Shown here piece after piece: positions 36,699 to 49,036 of a stretch of 64,000 bases of DNA. The DNA comes from Tethya wilhelma (Eukaryota; Porifera; Demospongiae; Tethyida; Tethyidae): assembly GCA_964030475.1 (NCBI GenBank), contig CAXIPT010000017.1, forward strand, positions 543,772 to 607,771, given 5' to 3'. A program made the position numbers and the translations under genes. Each line of letters begins with the position of its first letter. The first letter of the stretch is position 1. The notes below the pieces were generated by a model. That model was not told the origin of the DNA. It saw only the letters and a program-made list of their open reading frames with translations, and did not search any database.

Positions 36699-39600
36699 AT
36701 CTGGAGGTTGTGTATTAGCCTCAGTCAGTGTATCCACCAGATGCTTCCCAAGGATGCTTGTAGCCAATTCTTCTTTATCATTTGTTGGAACTTCTGGACT
36801 ATTATCCTTATTCTTCCATAGGGATGCAATAGCTGATGTGCTTCTCTCAGGTAGTTTAGTCTTCTTTGGAACATATTTTTCACAAAGTTGAATTGCTTCT
36901 TGGATTGCTGGAATTTTACTCTCGCGTAAATCTGCAGTCTCAAATGCCTTTATGCATGTACTAGCAAGAGTTCTAATTTCAACAGATAGCGATTTAACTT
37001 CTGACATGTCTCTTTCCTTGTCGAACTTTTCTTTAAGTTCACGGACTCCTTTTTCACCTACCCAAAGTGTTGATATTCCTCCAATTTCAGGTATTTCACA
37101 TCTAAACTGCTGCTGTTTAGCCAATAGTTTGTGTGGGGAGTCAATGACAAGACCGGAAATAAGTGACGTGTCCTCAATTGTCTGGATTTGTTGAATTGGT
37201 ACTGGAACAGTACTGGAAAAGGGTTTGTTTAGTTGCATAAGCTTCCAAGTTTCTATATAGAATATCGTAATGACAAATAAATATACAGACACTTGACAAG
37301 TTGTGGACAATTATATTATTCATTTGGTACCTTGAACTTCTGTGGGTTCTTGTTCAACAATATGTTGATTGGCAATATTTAGCCAGTTTTCCCACCAAGA
37401 AATTTCTCCTGCTTTGTCAAGGTATGCTCTGATTTTATTTATAGTGGCTTTTATCTTGACAAGGGTATCAGGGTCAAATTGTGGCAGAATCACAGTAGGT
37501 GTGTAGATTGGAACTGTGTTACCAGCTGGCAATAGTGATAGACCACTCTCTGGCAACCAGAATCTATCACTGCTCCATTCCTTGAAAAACATCTTGCACT
37601 CACCTAATTTGTTTTTTTCGAATTTGAATTGATGTGCTTTGAGGTGATCATGAAGATTTGGCACTTGATCCTTCATCCAACTCTTTGTATCTACAACACT
37701 ATCCAATACTTTCACAATTGGCCGGGGTGTGAATGACACTGAAACGGCGGCTGTGAGATCTAAAAAATGTGTACATGTGATTTAAAATGTGAACAACATA
37801 GATTATACTGTTATGATCAAGTTAAATACACAATTCCTACATGTAATTTACACGAACCTGGTATAGTGAGTGCATTTTGGTGTTTGAGACGACGAGATAT
37901 ACACGAAAAGAGTTGGTCAATGTCTTCGTGTGTATGCCCAACTGGTAAAAAACCAACTTTGACCTGTAATAATACAATGCCATTATACATGCAAAGCCAT
38001 ATATGTAAACTTTACCTTTCTGAATATCCCAAGTTCAACCAAAAGGGCAAAGAAAGTCAGGGTATATTTGTTTTTATTATCCCGGCAGGTATTATCCATT
38101 TGAACAAAGAGTGTTGGAGGCAAGTTATCCTACCAAAAAAAAAAAAAAAAAAAGTAACATTCGGATTGGTACTTAATAATATACACCTACTTTATAATTG
38201 TGCAGCACATGGACAATCACTTCTATTGTCAAATTGGAATCATGGTGGAAATCTCCGCAATCAATGAACACAATGACTCCCCTTCCATGTATCTTTACTC
38301 CTGTGATGTGGGTCTCAAGAGTGTAGCTACCTGACATTGACTTTGGATTTGAAATAATGTGAGGAATATCGGTTTTATCTTGATCCATCCCATCAGATAT
38401 AATACTCATGTATCTGTCACTGTGCTTCTCTGCCTTACGACGGTGTTTAGCATACTTTTCCCTCTCGTTCCTGCACATGCATGCATAACATCTAAATGAT
38501 CTTATACATGACATTGTATAATATGTTAAATGTAACATGAAATTATACCTTTCAAGCTGCAAATGCTTTTCTAAGATTTCTCTTAACCATGTACGGACTG
38601 TCGTGTTTAGTGTCCTTTCACGAGCCTCCGTGATTGAAGCACAGACAGTACACTTACTGAACCTGCTTTGCTATAAATTATACATAATATGAAAATAAAC
38701 CATAATATTATAGTCACAGTTTCTTGAATGCATGAGGATAGAAAGGGGGAAAGCATTGATTGGTACGTGTATATGATAATATATTGGGCTATAAACATGC
38801 ATGCACTGTATAGTAGTGAATAGTATTTAACTGCTCTGAACTCTTGTCTACAACTGTGTATATATAGTACACAGGCAATATGAAATTATGTTGACTATTT
38901 GCCTGATTCACACAGCACACATGCAAAAAAAAACTTAGTACACTGTACCTTGGGAATTTTAACATGGGGAAATTCCGAGGACCAAACACTATAAAATGTG
39001 GACTGGCTGCAACATGTGAGCCCCCCTTGAGTTAGATCGTCAACTGCCAATGCATATACATCAAGTTTGGTTAGACAAGATGGTAAGTGTACATCTGTAC
39101 ATGAGGGCATTTTGTCTCCAATTTTTTCCACAAACGACCGAAGCCAACTAACTAGTCGTATCTTCTCAGCACTTTCTTGACCAATCCCCAGACGACCATG
39201 CTGGTTTAAGAGTACACCATCTACAAACTTTGCCTTAATCGTGTTGAATAGGTTGTAACGGACCCCATACACTAGCCTAAAGCATGTTTCACACACCTTT
39301 TTACCAGCAACCGTATACAAAACTGATTGTATGCTTGTTCCACGACTATGATCTCTCATGTATTGTATAATGTACTGCACTCTGTCTGTCTCTGTACGAA
39401 TACCATAAAATACAGCTCGACAACTTTCTATATCAGATTGAGAGAACTTCATAAAGCATGTGACAGTTTTCCGATCACAACAGTGTTTCGACATAAGTTC
39501 AATTGGTGAGAATTCTGGTTTTCCTGCAGTGCATCCCAGATAAACAACACATGGTCAAATCATGATCAACTTTGACAAGTATACACAAAAGAAAAAGCGT

Positions 39601-39964
39601 GCATGGCCACTGACATTTCAAGTAGCTCAGTATAGTTGAACAGAGAGGTATTGACTTGTACTTCAAACTCACCTCGAGATCGTTTGTGCACTATTGGGGC
39701 AACTGTAATTTCTGGTGACAAACAGGTTAGTAAACTCGTTTCACTGTCAACATCTTTGTCCACACTCATACATGTCGAAACACTGTCAACATCATCCATA
39801 CATGAACCGGCGCCATTGCACAGGCTAGACTCTGACTTAGAATTTACACTGCTAGATACAACCACAGAATCCAATAGTCCCTGCCGGCCAACAACCCTGC
39901 TATTAGCCGCACTACATACTTGAGTGCTTGCTTGGCTTTCTCCAGAAGAAACGAAAGACGCCAT
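36699..39964 (-). CDS. DUF7869-type transposase-like protein (3' end unresolved)
   Basis: Exons in transcript order: 39673-39964, 38944-39523, 38549-38662, 38191-38470, 38016-38129, 37858-37963, 37331-37759 and 36699-37252. All phases agree and give 823 codons without a stop; the last exon ends on a donor, so a short 3' exon is missing. Visible motifs: VLYTVAGKKVCETCFRLVYG near the start; FPHVKIPKVQ, then FSKCTVC (zinc-like Cys pair); SIISDGMDQDKTDIP; FIDCGDFHHDSNLTIE; LFVQMDNTCRDNKNKY; and VGFLPVGHTHEDIDQLFS. This series matches a large invertebrate family I know as DUF7869, thought to be transposon-derived with an RNase H-like fold. The invariant D, D/N and H residues in those blocks would be the candidate active site. 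It is divergent from the gene at 40091 with 126 bp between starts, suggesting one mobile unit. Confidence 0.75.
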
Positions 39965-40090
39965 CAAAGCCTTTTAAATTTTCGATCACGTGTGCTCTCC
40001 GGATATCCCGGATTCACAATAATTTACGCTAATTAGCTAAGCGCGACTCATCAGTCTTCGTAGCGCAGAAACACATTGACAGTACGGACC
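39965..40090. promoter_or_regulatory. Short bidirectional promoter of the element-like gene pair
   Basis: Only 126 bp lie between the ATG of the transposase-like gene (39964, -) and the ATG of the ParB-like gene (40091, +). Both promoters must therefore share or overlap this stretch, unless non-coding exons exist further out. It contains 'ttacgctaattagctaagcg' but no motif I can name. Confidence 0.5.
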
Positions 40091-43000
40091 ATGTCTTCTA
40101 GTGCGCCTGCAAGTAACACGGTATCTTCTAAGAAGTGGTGTATTACTTATGTGTCGGCAGCCGAACTAGATGCAGCCACCTCAACACAATCGGAAAGAGG
40201 TGAATGTTTCCTGTGGAGGAATGGCTGCCGTCTTCGAGGACGTGGCGGCTGTTCTGTAGGAGCAATCTCTTCAGTCTCAGTGTCATCAGAGAGCAGTGGA
40301 ATTCTTAAAGTAAGTGAATTATGCTCCAAAATACTTAAGGTTTGTTTTGTGCGAACAATCATGATCTTGAATCGTGATCCAGATAATAAAATTTGCAGTG
40401 CATCAGTCACTGTTTCAGTTGTTGTTGTTTTCTTTTCCTTTGCCTGAGTCATGCATGCATGCACGTCCTTTCTTGCAGTTCACCTTCAAGGAGCCTGTAG
40501 GACACACATTTTGTGTGAGACTGAGCCTGTTTCAGGATGAGTCCAATAGCTTCACAAAAAAGCTGGCTCCGTACACAAGTGACAGTGAACAGTTTTGTAT
40601 GAAGCTTAATGAGTTTACAGATGGGTCTGTGATGTCCGTGTTTCAGCCAATAGCATCCACAAGTGCCACTAAACCATCCTCAGGTGGTAGTAAAGTCATT
40701 GGCAAACGAAAATTGCCTCCAGAAGATTCTTCTACTTCTAGCCCACACCCCAAGAAGAGCAAACATAACTCTGACAGCACTAGTGAAGACAGTGGAATCA
40801 CTAAAGAGATCACCTCCAATTCAATTGGTTAGTATTGATCATAGAGCATGCTTGTGTTACATATTAAGTTCATGCATTGTGTATGATTATAATCATAGGT
40901 GTGATGGATGTACCAGTGGATAACATGCGAGACCCACCAGAATACCTGAGAGTCCGAGAAGTCAAGCAGTGGTATGTGGATTACCTTAGTTCTACGCTTG
41001 CAGATGAAAAAGATGATCATGAGGACCTCAGTTCACCACTGCTTGTAGTTGCATCAGTGGGTGTCAATGATTTCAAGCAGCGAAACATGAAATCATACAC
41101 ATTTGAGGTAAACTGAATACTAATGCACATGCAGATATTAATTTTAGTGCATATATGCTATCCACAAGGATGTACACACTATCAATTTACCATCACACAA
41201 TTCCCCCTGATAAGTAATCCAAGTGTGTTAAACCTCAATGATGTTTCAGTATTTGCAAGTGAAAAAGTGTGAAAACTACTGTGTGTACACTACCATAATA
41301 ATAGCTCCAGAGGTTGTGATTTACGATAATCTGTACAAAACCAACAATAACAAACAATTTCCAATATGTACGGTTTTCTAAATTTTCATGGAGAAAATTT
41401 TGTGATATGCAATCATATCACGAATGCATGCAAATATTTTGCCATGAAAATTTGGAGCTAAATGGTATAATATTATTATTGGTTCCATGCATGGTAGTGA
41501 CATATTGTGATATTCTATTAAAGGTGATAGGTGGAATCCAACGATTTAATGCCATATCCAAGATAAACAAACAAAGAGAGGCAGAGAGAAAAATCGTTTT
41601 GAGGAAGTGCTCGGTATACGGAAATGAGCTTAGTCGATTAGCCAAACTAACGTTAGCAAAGCAGCACAATGACATAAACCAGATCCAAAGAGTCACAACA
41701 TTTCCCGAGATTGTTGGTTGCTGCCGTAGGCTTTTGTTCTCTCACTTCGGAGGAGGTCTCAAGGATGATGGCATGAACATGCCGGCCATACCTCGATACA
41801 ACAACAAGAGTTACATTGAATACAAGAAAGAATGCCTAGCACTTCTAACAAGCACTCAAGTGGTGAGTTTATTTCTTCGAGTTTTGAGACAGCTTACATC
41901 GTACACTATTAAAAAAAAAATTTTTTTCTTTCTGCAGAGCAAGCCAATGATTGACCAGGCTATTCAGATGGCTGTACAGCCATCTGAAGTATACCACACT
42001 ATGCAGGCTGTGTTTCAGAAACATGAAGAGGGGAAGCTTAAGGGCCAGAAGAGGCACGGCAGTGGCTCAATGAATGACCTAACACTACATCGTGCCTTGG
42101 AGGGAAAGCTGGCAGCCAAACTCTCCCACTTTAAGATGTTCCAAGGGTTGAAGGTACATGCACACGATTGTATACACATGCAGGCATGCATTTAAATGTC
42201 AATTACAGGTGCTATCAGCTAATATACCCTTGTTCCATTATATATAATGATTGTTAATTTTTATTTGCAGGATGAAGACAAGTTAGATATCCTTAGGGAT
42301 ATTAACAATCGAAGTATAAGCTTTGAAGAAGCAGAGAAGAAAGCCCTATGTCTGAAACATGCCACAGCTAACCAGGATGCCTTTTTAATTGAAGTGAATT
42401 TAGCAAGTTGGGATGAGGCTGAAGTGCTCTTGAAAAGCTTTGACAGAGGAGAAGAATTTAAGGGATTCAAAGTACAAAAGGGCAAGAAGCTTTCAGACGA
42501 ATTCATTGTAAGCAAAATATTAATTTCACCTACAAGTTTATACATGCAAAAACATTTCAGCATCCTATACATGTGCAATCCCATGCATGCACCAGAAATT
42601 TTGTGCCCGGGCTAAACAACACCATGAAATGCTAAAGGCCCAGAAAACAAAGCAAAACATCCAGCCAACTGTGAAACATGTAACAACTGCACTATTTGTA
42701 GCTGAAATGGAGGAGATACCTTTGGTAAACTTCAATGAAACAGAGTTGATTTTCTTCGATATTGGATCTGTAAGTGCTCTTAGACTATGGCTATACTTGT
42801 TTTCTAATAGTATATAATGTGGTATTTAAAGCAGAGAGTTTTAAGGAGTGCATGACAATATTATGTTATGTGGTCATGGTCAAATACATAAATACATGAT
42901 ACATGTGGATTGCACAAGAAGCATGTATGCAGGTGCATACTATACTAGACGTAGACTGAGATAGACACACATGAGTACTACTCACTGTGACAGGACAAAT

Positions 43001-44200
43001 TAAAAGTCCATCTGGTTTTAGTTTGCTGGTAGAAAAATTGAATAACTTTATAAATATCCATTGGCAACCAATTCAAGATCGATTGGAAAGTGCTCATTTT
43101 CCTGGTTCATTCAACATTTCACTTCTGGCGGCAAACTCAAACCAGATGGACTTTAGACTAAGTAAAATGTACACAAGAAATAGTAGGTGGTTTATCGTTA
43201 AGCTTGTCAGACCACTATATGGTCAGACTAAAACCACAAAAAGGCTTGTATTTTTGTGACCAAGTCATGATTGATGATGCATGGCATGGCATGATGTGTG
43301 CAGGTGACATCAGTAGATTCACTGAAGTTGACTATAGGAGGGATCAGTGCATCACTTGGCTCCTATCCATGTGGGTGGACATTAATCTTGTACAACTTCA
43401 CATCTATACTTGAGTGGACAAAAGTAGAAGAGGCATGCTCAGCTTTGGGTGCAAAATACAGTCGGCTCATTACAGTGTGTACATCTGTGCAACCTGCAGG
43501 TATGTCATGCACATGCACATGTACTGCATGCAGTAGTTAATTTTATTGCAATCAATGCAGGGGACATACACTTAGCATCTTCGAAGGATATTGTAGTGGC
43601 TTGGTGGGGAGAAGCAGTAAAACCTGGAAGTCCTCATATTCTTGCCGAGGAACCCACAGTCAATGCAATAATGTGTTTTCCAAGTAATGAAGAAACCATG
43701 GTTGCAACAGAAGGAACAGGGTGGATGGGATATCTCCTGCAGAGTCTGGAACCCTCAAAAGTTGGTGATATATATAGCCAAAATGGTGAGCATGTAGGTA
43801 TTAGAATATCGCATTATACAGTCAATAATTAATTTAAGTACACCATGCACAAACAGGTGAAGCAACACAGCTAGCTCATCTATTGGGCATGCAGTGTATG
43901 TGTGTTCTGCAAGACAAGGAAAAGGTGGAGGAAGTTGCAAAAAGTATCGGCTATGATTTCGAACATACAGACACACCCAAGCTGCTTGACGAATTGAGCA
44001 GCTTAGAGAAGCTGTCATTTGGTCAACAAGCCAGACGAAACAGTACCTCCTCTAACGATACCGTACCTGAGGAATCTCATACTTCTGGAACATCTCCCAC
44101 TCGTGCATCTGTACAAACGGTACCCACCCGAAAAACAAGGAGTAGTGGCCAGGAATTGAAATGGTCCAAAGAAATGGGGGCAAGCAACCCAGTAGAGTAA
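40091..44200 (+). CDS. ParB-like protein with possible degenerate methyltransferase domain
   Basis: Exons: 40091-40309, 40479-40827, 40899-41107, 41524-41862, 41938-42153, 42271-42507, 42596-42769, a doubtful 21-nt exon 42994-43014, 43304-43499, 43561-43785 and 43857-44200 (stop TAA). About 842 aa. Near residues 190-280 the sequence VPVDNMRDPPEYLRVREVKQ ... SYTFEVIGGIQRFNA follows the ParB/sulfiredoxin pattern: a substrate-like N-strand, then G-x-x-R-x-x-A after a beta strand. The C-terminal third (KDIVVAWWGE ... GTGWMGYLLQSLEPSKVGD, then IYSQNGEATQLAHLLGMQC) can be laid over the last strands of a DNA N-methyltransferase, where the bacterial motif reads roughly 'KP..L...L....GD.VLDPF.GSGTT..AA..LGR'. 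The catalytic and SAM-binding residues are mostly not conserved. ParB plus methylase fusions are known from phages and bacteria. Function here is inferred only. It forms a divergent pair with a transposase-like gene. Confidence 0.65.
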
Positions 44201-44494
44201 CTATAATTAATTCTAACACACCTAGCTATACTCTCATCACAATGTGGGTATAAGGTCATGAGAATTTGCATGTGAGCTGAGTTTACTGTATAGATAATGA
44301 TTAGTGTGCTTCGTATTTGCATCTGTTGTTGGAGTTGTGTGGAAGGTTGGGGATTCCCAGTCTGCACTACGACCTACAATTTCCCATACATTTTCAGTCA
44401 CAGCCGGGAAACAGTGCATTCTGGTTTCCATGCCAATCATTTCGTAGTCCATGTTTCATGACGTAAGCGAAGTGTTCCCTCGCACAATTTCCAT
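44201..44494. other. 3' flank of the ParB-like gene up to the N run
   Basis: No gene seen. It may contain the outer end of the mobile element, but no matching terminal repeat could be found against the other side (36.0-36.7 kb). Confidence 0.4.
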
Positions 44495-44672
44495 NNNNNN
44501 NNNNNNNNNNNNNNNNNNNNNNNNNNNNNNNNNNNNNNNNNNNNNNNNNNNNNNNNNNNNNNNNNNNNNNNNNNNNNNNNNNNNNNNNNNNNNNNNNNNN
44601 NNNNNNNNNNNNNNNNNNNNNNNNNNNNNNNNNNNNNNNNNNNNNNNNNNNNNNNNNNNNNNNNNNNNNNNN
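44495..44672. other. Assembly gap (178 N)
   Basis: The only long N run in the window. It separates the ParB-like gene from the inverted KDZ-element fragment. Confidence 1.
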
Positions 44673-44800
44673 TAGACCATACTACATGTGCCATATCTTT
44701 GGAACCTAGACCATACTACATGTGCCATATCTTTGGAACCTAGACCATACTACATGTGCCATATCTTTGGAACATAGACCATACTACATTACATTGTGCT
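44673..44800. repeat. 34-bp tandem repeat of the KDZ element
   Basis: Units of 'ccatatctttggaaccta' plus 'gaccatactacatgtg' repeated about four times. It is the reverse complement of the arrays at 55080-55490 and 58076-58290, which occupy the same intron of the related gene copies. Confidence 0.85.
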
Positions 44801-44879
44801 CAATGTTTGAGACCTATGAACTAAACGTACTGTATGTTTGAAACCTAAAACATACTAAAAGAATTGTTTTTACACTAAC

Positions 44880-45860
44880 CTGCTTCTTAATTTTCCTGAA
44901 AATCTTCGCTCCTGACTGTTTGATATCACGCAATGACATTGGTTGATACGATGCTGAGTCTTTACATTTACTCTCTAAATTCTGTTTCTCAGAAGCTTGC
45001 AAACAACTATATGCTAAACTAGCAGCTTGGTTGTACTGCTTCGGTCCTTCAGACAATGCTTTCTTTCCACCTGCATGATTTATTGCACACCACATCAAAT
45101 ACATGTAAAATACTGACAGTTTGTGTAACCTAAGTTTTGCTATATTTGAAGAATGCAGTTCAAAAGAGGAACACAACTGTTCGGCTCTTTCTTGAAAACA
45201 GTTGAATCGCATTGAACACTTGTGAAACATCATATAGACAAATCTTACTTTCTGTCTCCTTGTAGTCCTTTAGAAACTGTTGCCATGGGGTCAATTTTAT
45301 TCGCTTGGCTGGAACAGTCTCCTTATCAGCAGAATCTGCTGCACGATTTCCCCTAAATCTCCTCTTCTTTATCCAATTCTAAAACATGATTTTTGCATTT
45401 AATATATATATAGGCTGTGGCTAGAGAGCCCGGCACCATAAGCTCAAGCTAAATATAGTCAATGATGCCAGTTCTTTAATACAGTGCTGGAAAAATCCAG
45501 ATACTATAGCTATATTACATAACTCTAGCTGCAATTAATACAAAAGCAATTTGAAAGTATACGGTCTGCTGGCTCTCTAGACACAGTGTTTAATATAATT
45601 CAATATAATATCTCTTCATAGTAATTTACCTCAATCTGTGATGCCAGGCCAGTGGCAGAAGCAGCATCTTCTATTAATAAGGAGTACTGGGTGCCTACAC
45701 CCTTCATACCACCATTATAGCGAGCATTAAGAATAGTTTTCTGCTTTTCCGTGAAACGATTCCGCTTGGCCTTTTTGGGTTTTCTGCTGCCACATCCATG
45801 CTTGGCCGCAACTAGATCCACTCCACTTGGTTCTTCATTATCGGAGCTTGAACTATCCAT
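44880..45860 (-). CDS. KDZ-element accessory gene, 5' exons with intact homeodomain-like region (partial)
   Basis: Exons in transcript order: 45630-45860, 45249-45378 and 44880-45070, phase-consistent; the rest is lost in the N run. The start is MDSSSSDNEEPSGVDL. Residues about 26-90 (KRNRFTEKQKTILNARY ... LIEDAASATG ... SQIENWIKKRRFRG) align with a homeodomain. F8, L16, F/Y20, W48 and R52-R53 equivalents are present, with about four extra residues in the loop after helix 1 in the other copy, and Lys where Asn51 is usual. Exon 3 (GKKALSEGPKQYNQAASLAY) is unrecognised. It is an inverted copy of 52972-54959. Its homeodomain exon lacks the 1-kb insertion seen there. Confidence 0.7.
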
Positions 45861-46034
45861 CTTGGAGCAGCATCAATGATATCTAAACCTCAGCCTAGGC
45901 CATGGATGAAGAGAGTTAAAATATTTATTTATAATTAGATATTATGGGAACCTTAGAGTGCACTTATAAGTGTTAGGTTCCAATATTTTTGTAGTAAAAG
46001 TAGTCACGAAGGTTCCATAACCGGGCACCAGCAT

Positions 46035-46200
46035 TAGCCTCGTTTCGAAAAAAATATTCGCGAAGGAGGAGCCTGGGAACGAGGCTAAGCAAGCATAGCC
46101 TCGTTCCCAGGCTCTCACCTTTGACCTAACACTCACGGTACACTCTCTCCTTCCTTACCGTGAGTGTAAGGTCAAAGGTGAAAGCCTGGGAACGAGGCTA
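46035..46200. mobile_element. Two adjacent TAGCCT-family MITEs
   Basis: 46035-46087 runs from 'tagcctcgtttcgaaa' to 'agcctgggaacgaggcta'. 46096-46200 runs from 'tagcctcgttcccaggctc' to 'gcctgggaacgaggcta' with inner arms 'cacctttgacctaacactca' and 'tgagtgtaaggtcaaaggtg'. Both are fold-back elements with matching ends. They lie immediately outside the inverted KDZ fragment, whose homology ends near 46033. Confidence 0.75.
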
Positions 46201-46830
46201 AGCAAGCAAGCAGAAATTTCACCGTTTGCTACGACTATATGGGGCTCGCTCATGCTCGCCCCAATTACAATCCAGAATCTGGATAGAAGAATCTGATTGG
46301 TCAATTGAAATTTCATTAAACTTCACCTTTGACCCTATCTCTCTCAGCGCGACGGGGAGGAGGGTCTAGGCTCGCTAGACTAATAGCTACCCTCCTGAAC
46401 AGACTCACATAAATGAAATTCATTTATATTATATTATCATGTACCCCCCCCCCCCCCTGTTGGGCCTTTTGTGGCCTGTAAAAGAGATGATAATAATTAT
46501 AATAATAGCCTCGCAAACCAGGCCAGCCGGGAGGTCCTAGTTTACGAGGCTAGAAATTCATAGCCGTGTCTCGTCTTATCATCACGCGGCTTGCAATAGG
46601 AATGATAAATTAATTTTTACTGTCAGTTCACAGACTCTCTGACACAACTTATTTCAACCATAACAGAAGACGTCTTCGCCAGGTACCCTGCCTGTACAGC
46701 TACTATACGTCAGTGTCACGCTAGGTAAGAAACAAATATGAAATAGTTTCTGATCGATATTAGTCTCGCAGATTTTTACAAAACTTGGTTCATAAATAAA
46801 TCTGTTTAGCTATACAGTAAACTTGAAAAC
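46201..46830. other. 5' flank of the SNAP29-like gene
   Basis: Contains one copy of the 'ggggctcgctcatgctcgcc' motif (46240), a poly-C run (46445-46458) and a small fold-back 'agcctcgcaaaccaggcc ... tttacgaggct' (46508-46552). A splice-like 'cacgctaggtaagaa' at about 46717-46731 suggests a 5'-UTR exon donor. It should include the SNAP29 promoter. Confidence 0.45.
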
Positions 46831-47565
46831 ATGTCGAGAAGGAATCCTTTTGACGATGATGATGGAGGATTTGGTGGAGAGGGAGGTTATGATCATGGGG
46901 GTTATGACCGTAGTGGTTACCATCGTGGGGGGCCCTCATCCAGCAGCCAAGGGGGAGGGGGCTACAATCGAGGGGGTTACGAAGAGGACAGCAGCTACGA
47001 TCCGCACATGAGACCCAATGATCAGCAGATGAGGATACAAGCCGCCTACCATCGGATGGAAGTTTCGTCCGCTAACATCCTAAAAGTTCTCCGCGAGACC
47101 ATGAACATGGGCGTGGATACGGCTATCGAATCGGACCAACAGCAAGAGGCACTGGAACCGACCGAGAGACGGCTGGATGAGACTCACGTGGATTTAGATC
47201 GCAGGGAGTCGCACCCGCGTAAGATTCGCTCGCCTTTCAGCAGGTTATTTTCAAAAAAGAAGAAAGTAGTTAATGAAGTGACGGATCTGAAAGAATTGAG
47301 AGCCAAAGAAGCAGCTCAAGCCAAACAGAGAGAAAAAGATCGCAAGGAACAGGACGCCAGGGATAAAAAATACTCTCAAGACCAACAACTTCGACAATAT
47401 AGCAGCACAGGTAGTGCAGTGGTGGACAAGAATCTTGATGAAATAGAAAAGATGTTTCACCAACTTCATGTTATTGCAAACGTGATAAGTGACCAGCCTG
47501 CAATTATTGATGAGTCCGATGCCACAATGGCATCAAGAGAGAACTGTACAAATGAAGTGAAATGA
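46831..47565 (+). CDS. SNAP29: SNAP29-like SNARE protein
   Basis: Intronless ORF of 244 aa. It begins MSRRNPFDDDDGGFGG, with the NPF motif near the N-terminus that is characteristic of SNAP29, followed by a Gly/Tyr-rich stretch. The Qb SNARE motif lies at about residues 65-130 (LKVLRETMNMGVDTAIESDQ, then ALEPTERRLDETHVDLD). A basic linker (FSRLFSKKKK) follows, and then the start of the Qc motif (VDKNLDEIEKMFHQLHVIAN). No palmitoylation Cys cluster is present, as expected for SNAP29 rather than SNAP25. The Qc helix appears short, ending MASRENCTNEVK*, so the protein may be truncated or this may be a divergent C-terminus. SNAP29 acts in autophagosome-lysosome and general membrane fusion. Confidence 0.82.
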   Translation: MSRRNPFDDDDGGFGGEGGYDHGGYDRSGYHRGGPSSSSQGGGGYNRGGYEEDSSYDPHMRPNDQQMRIQAAYHRMEVSSANILKVLRETMNMGVDTAIESDQQQEALEPTERRLDETHVDLDRRESHPRKIRSPFSRLFSKKKKVVNEVTDLKELRAKEAAQAKQREKDRKEQDARDKKYSQDQQLRQYSSTGSAVVDKNLDEIEKMFHQLHVIANVISDQPAIIDESDATMASRENCTNEVK

Positions 47566-47945
47566 TCTCTTGCGTCTGTCTGTGCATGTGTGTGTGTGAC
47601 ATGTATAGTGTGTGTATTTGTACTAAAACAAACCGGTGTGTGTTGTTATGACACTATTCTCTTTGTCTTTTGGTACTCATTTCTATTGCAGGGGACAATG
47701 CTACTATTTATCTCTAATGTGTAGTTCTGACTATATATAGATAAATAGATAAATTTTTCATGTCATGCTCAATGCAGCAGGCCAATTGGCCTATATGACA
47801 AAATTTACAAAGTTAAAAACAAACAGTTATATTAGGCACAGATAAAAAAGAAACAGAAACAGTAGCAAAATAATACATAAGAAGGTGGAGTGTGGCCTCC
47901 TAACTCAGCCACACTGCAACTGAGGAGTTTGGAAATATATAGGGC

Positions 47946-47980
<35 letters not shown>

Positions 47981-49036
47981 AACCAAAAATATAAATAGAG
48001 AGAAGAGTTTTTAGCAAGAAATGAGGGTGATTGACAGTAGTATCAAGAGAAAGTGTGAGTGAATAATTGAAGAGAAATCTATACTCCATAATTATATGAG
48101 AATGACTGAATGCAGGAGGATTGCTATAAAATTAGTAATGTGAGAGATCATGATAATTCCAGAGAGATGTGAAAATGATTGACAATAAAATGAAGGCACC
48201 AAGGTGCATAACCCTTGGTGCGGGGTACATACTGAATCTTATACAGTAAGTATTTTGATGGTATTTGATATCATATTATAAGCAAAGTTTTGTCCGTGTG
48301 TGTGTGTGTAACGGAGGGTCACCGGAAGTGATGCGACCTCGAGCTAAAACGCTACTTTTTCTCTGGACTTTGAAAAATGCAAGCTATGAAAAGTGTGCCT
48401 AGAGAACTAGCTTAGATAGTACTAGCCTAGGATAGAATGGCAGGCGCTACAAGTATGGCTAACTTTTTTTGAGATCGCTGACAAGGCATACCAGTGGCGT
48501 CTGGATCCGACGAACAAGCGTGAAAGAGAAGCCAATCTTTCACAAAAGAAGCGTAGCGATGGGAGATCTTTCGCTTCTAGGAGTCTGCTTCTCTGTCGCT
48601 GTACACGAAACACAGCTAGCCAGATAACGAGTTTCTTTGCCAGCTGATTGCAAAAATGGCGGAAGTCGGAAAAGGATCGTCTGTGACGTCACGTAGTGAG
48701 GTAAATTGCTGAGCTGGCCATGGCGCCAGCAAAGTAGCACTAAGCCAGAGCACTGGCACAAAGCAGTGCATATACACATGCAGCATTGCTTCCCTTTGAG
48801 TTTCCAATTGCTTATGCCAGTATTGATGTGATTGTTGTGTGTTGCTTCAACTGCAAAGGTTGTTCTAAGCCAACTGACCATAATTATTATCATAGCTTTG
48901 CTCATCAATTTTATCTTACTATTGTTTGAGTTATAGTAACTGATCCTATAAACATACACAAACAAGGAGTGGGCGAGCGAAGCGAGCCCCACTCCTTGTA
49001 ATAATTATATATAGCAGTTTATTGTGTAGTCTAATT
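47566..49036. other. Non-coding region downstream of SNAP29
   Basis: Contains a T homopolymer (about 47949-47974) and AT-rich DNA. The tract 48968-48992 carries the 'gcgagcgaagcgagcccc' motif that recurs across the next 2 kb. No supported gene. Confidence 0.45.

Noticed and set aside
42987..43259. 90-aa frame (KSPSGFSLLVEKLNNFINIH...) as an exon of the ParB-like gene
   Set aside because: Phase does not fit the preceding exon ending at 42769 or the following one at 43304; a 21-nt exon in another frame joins them, so this is probably intron.
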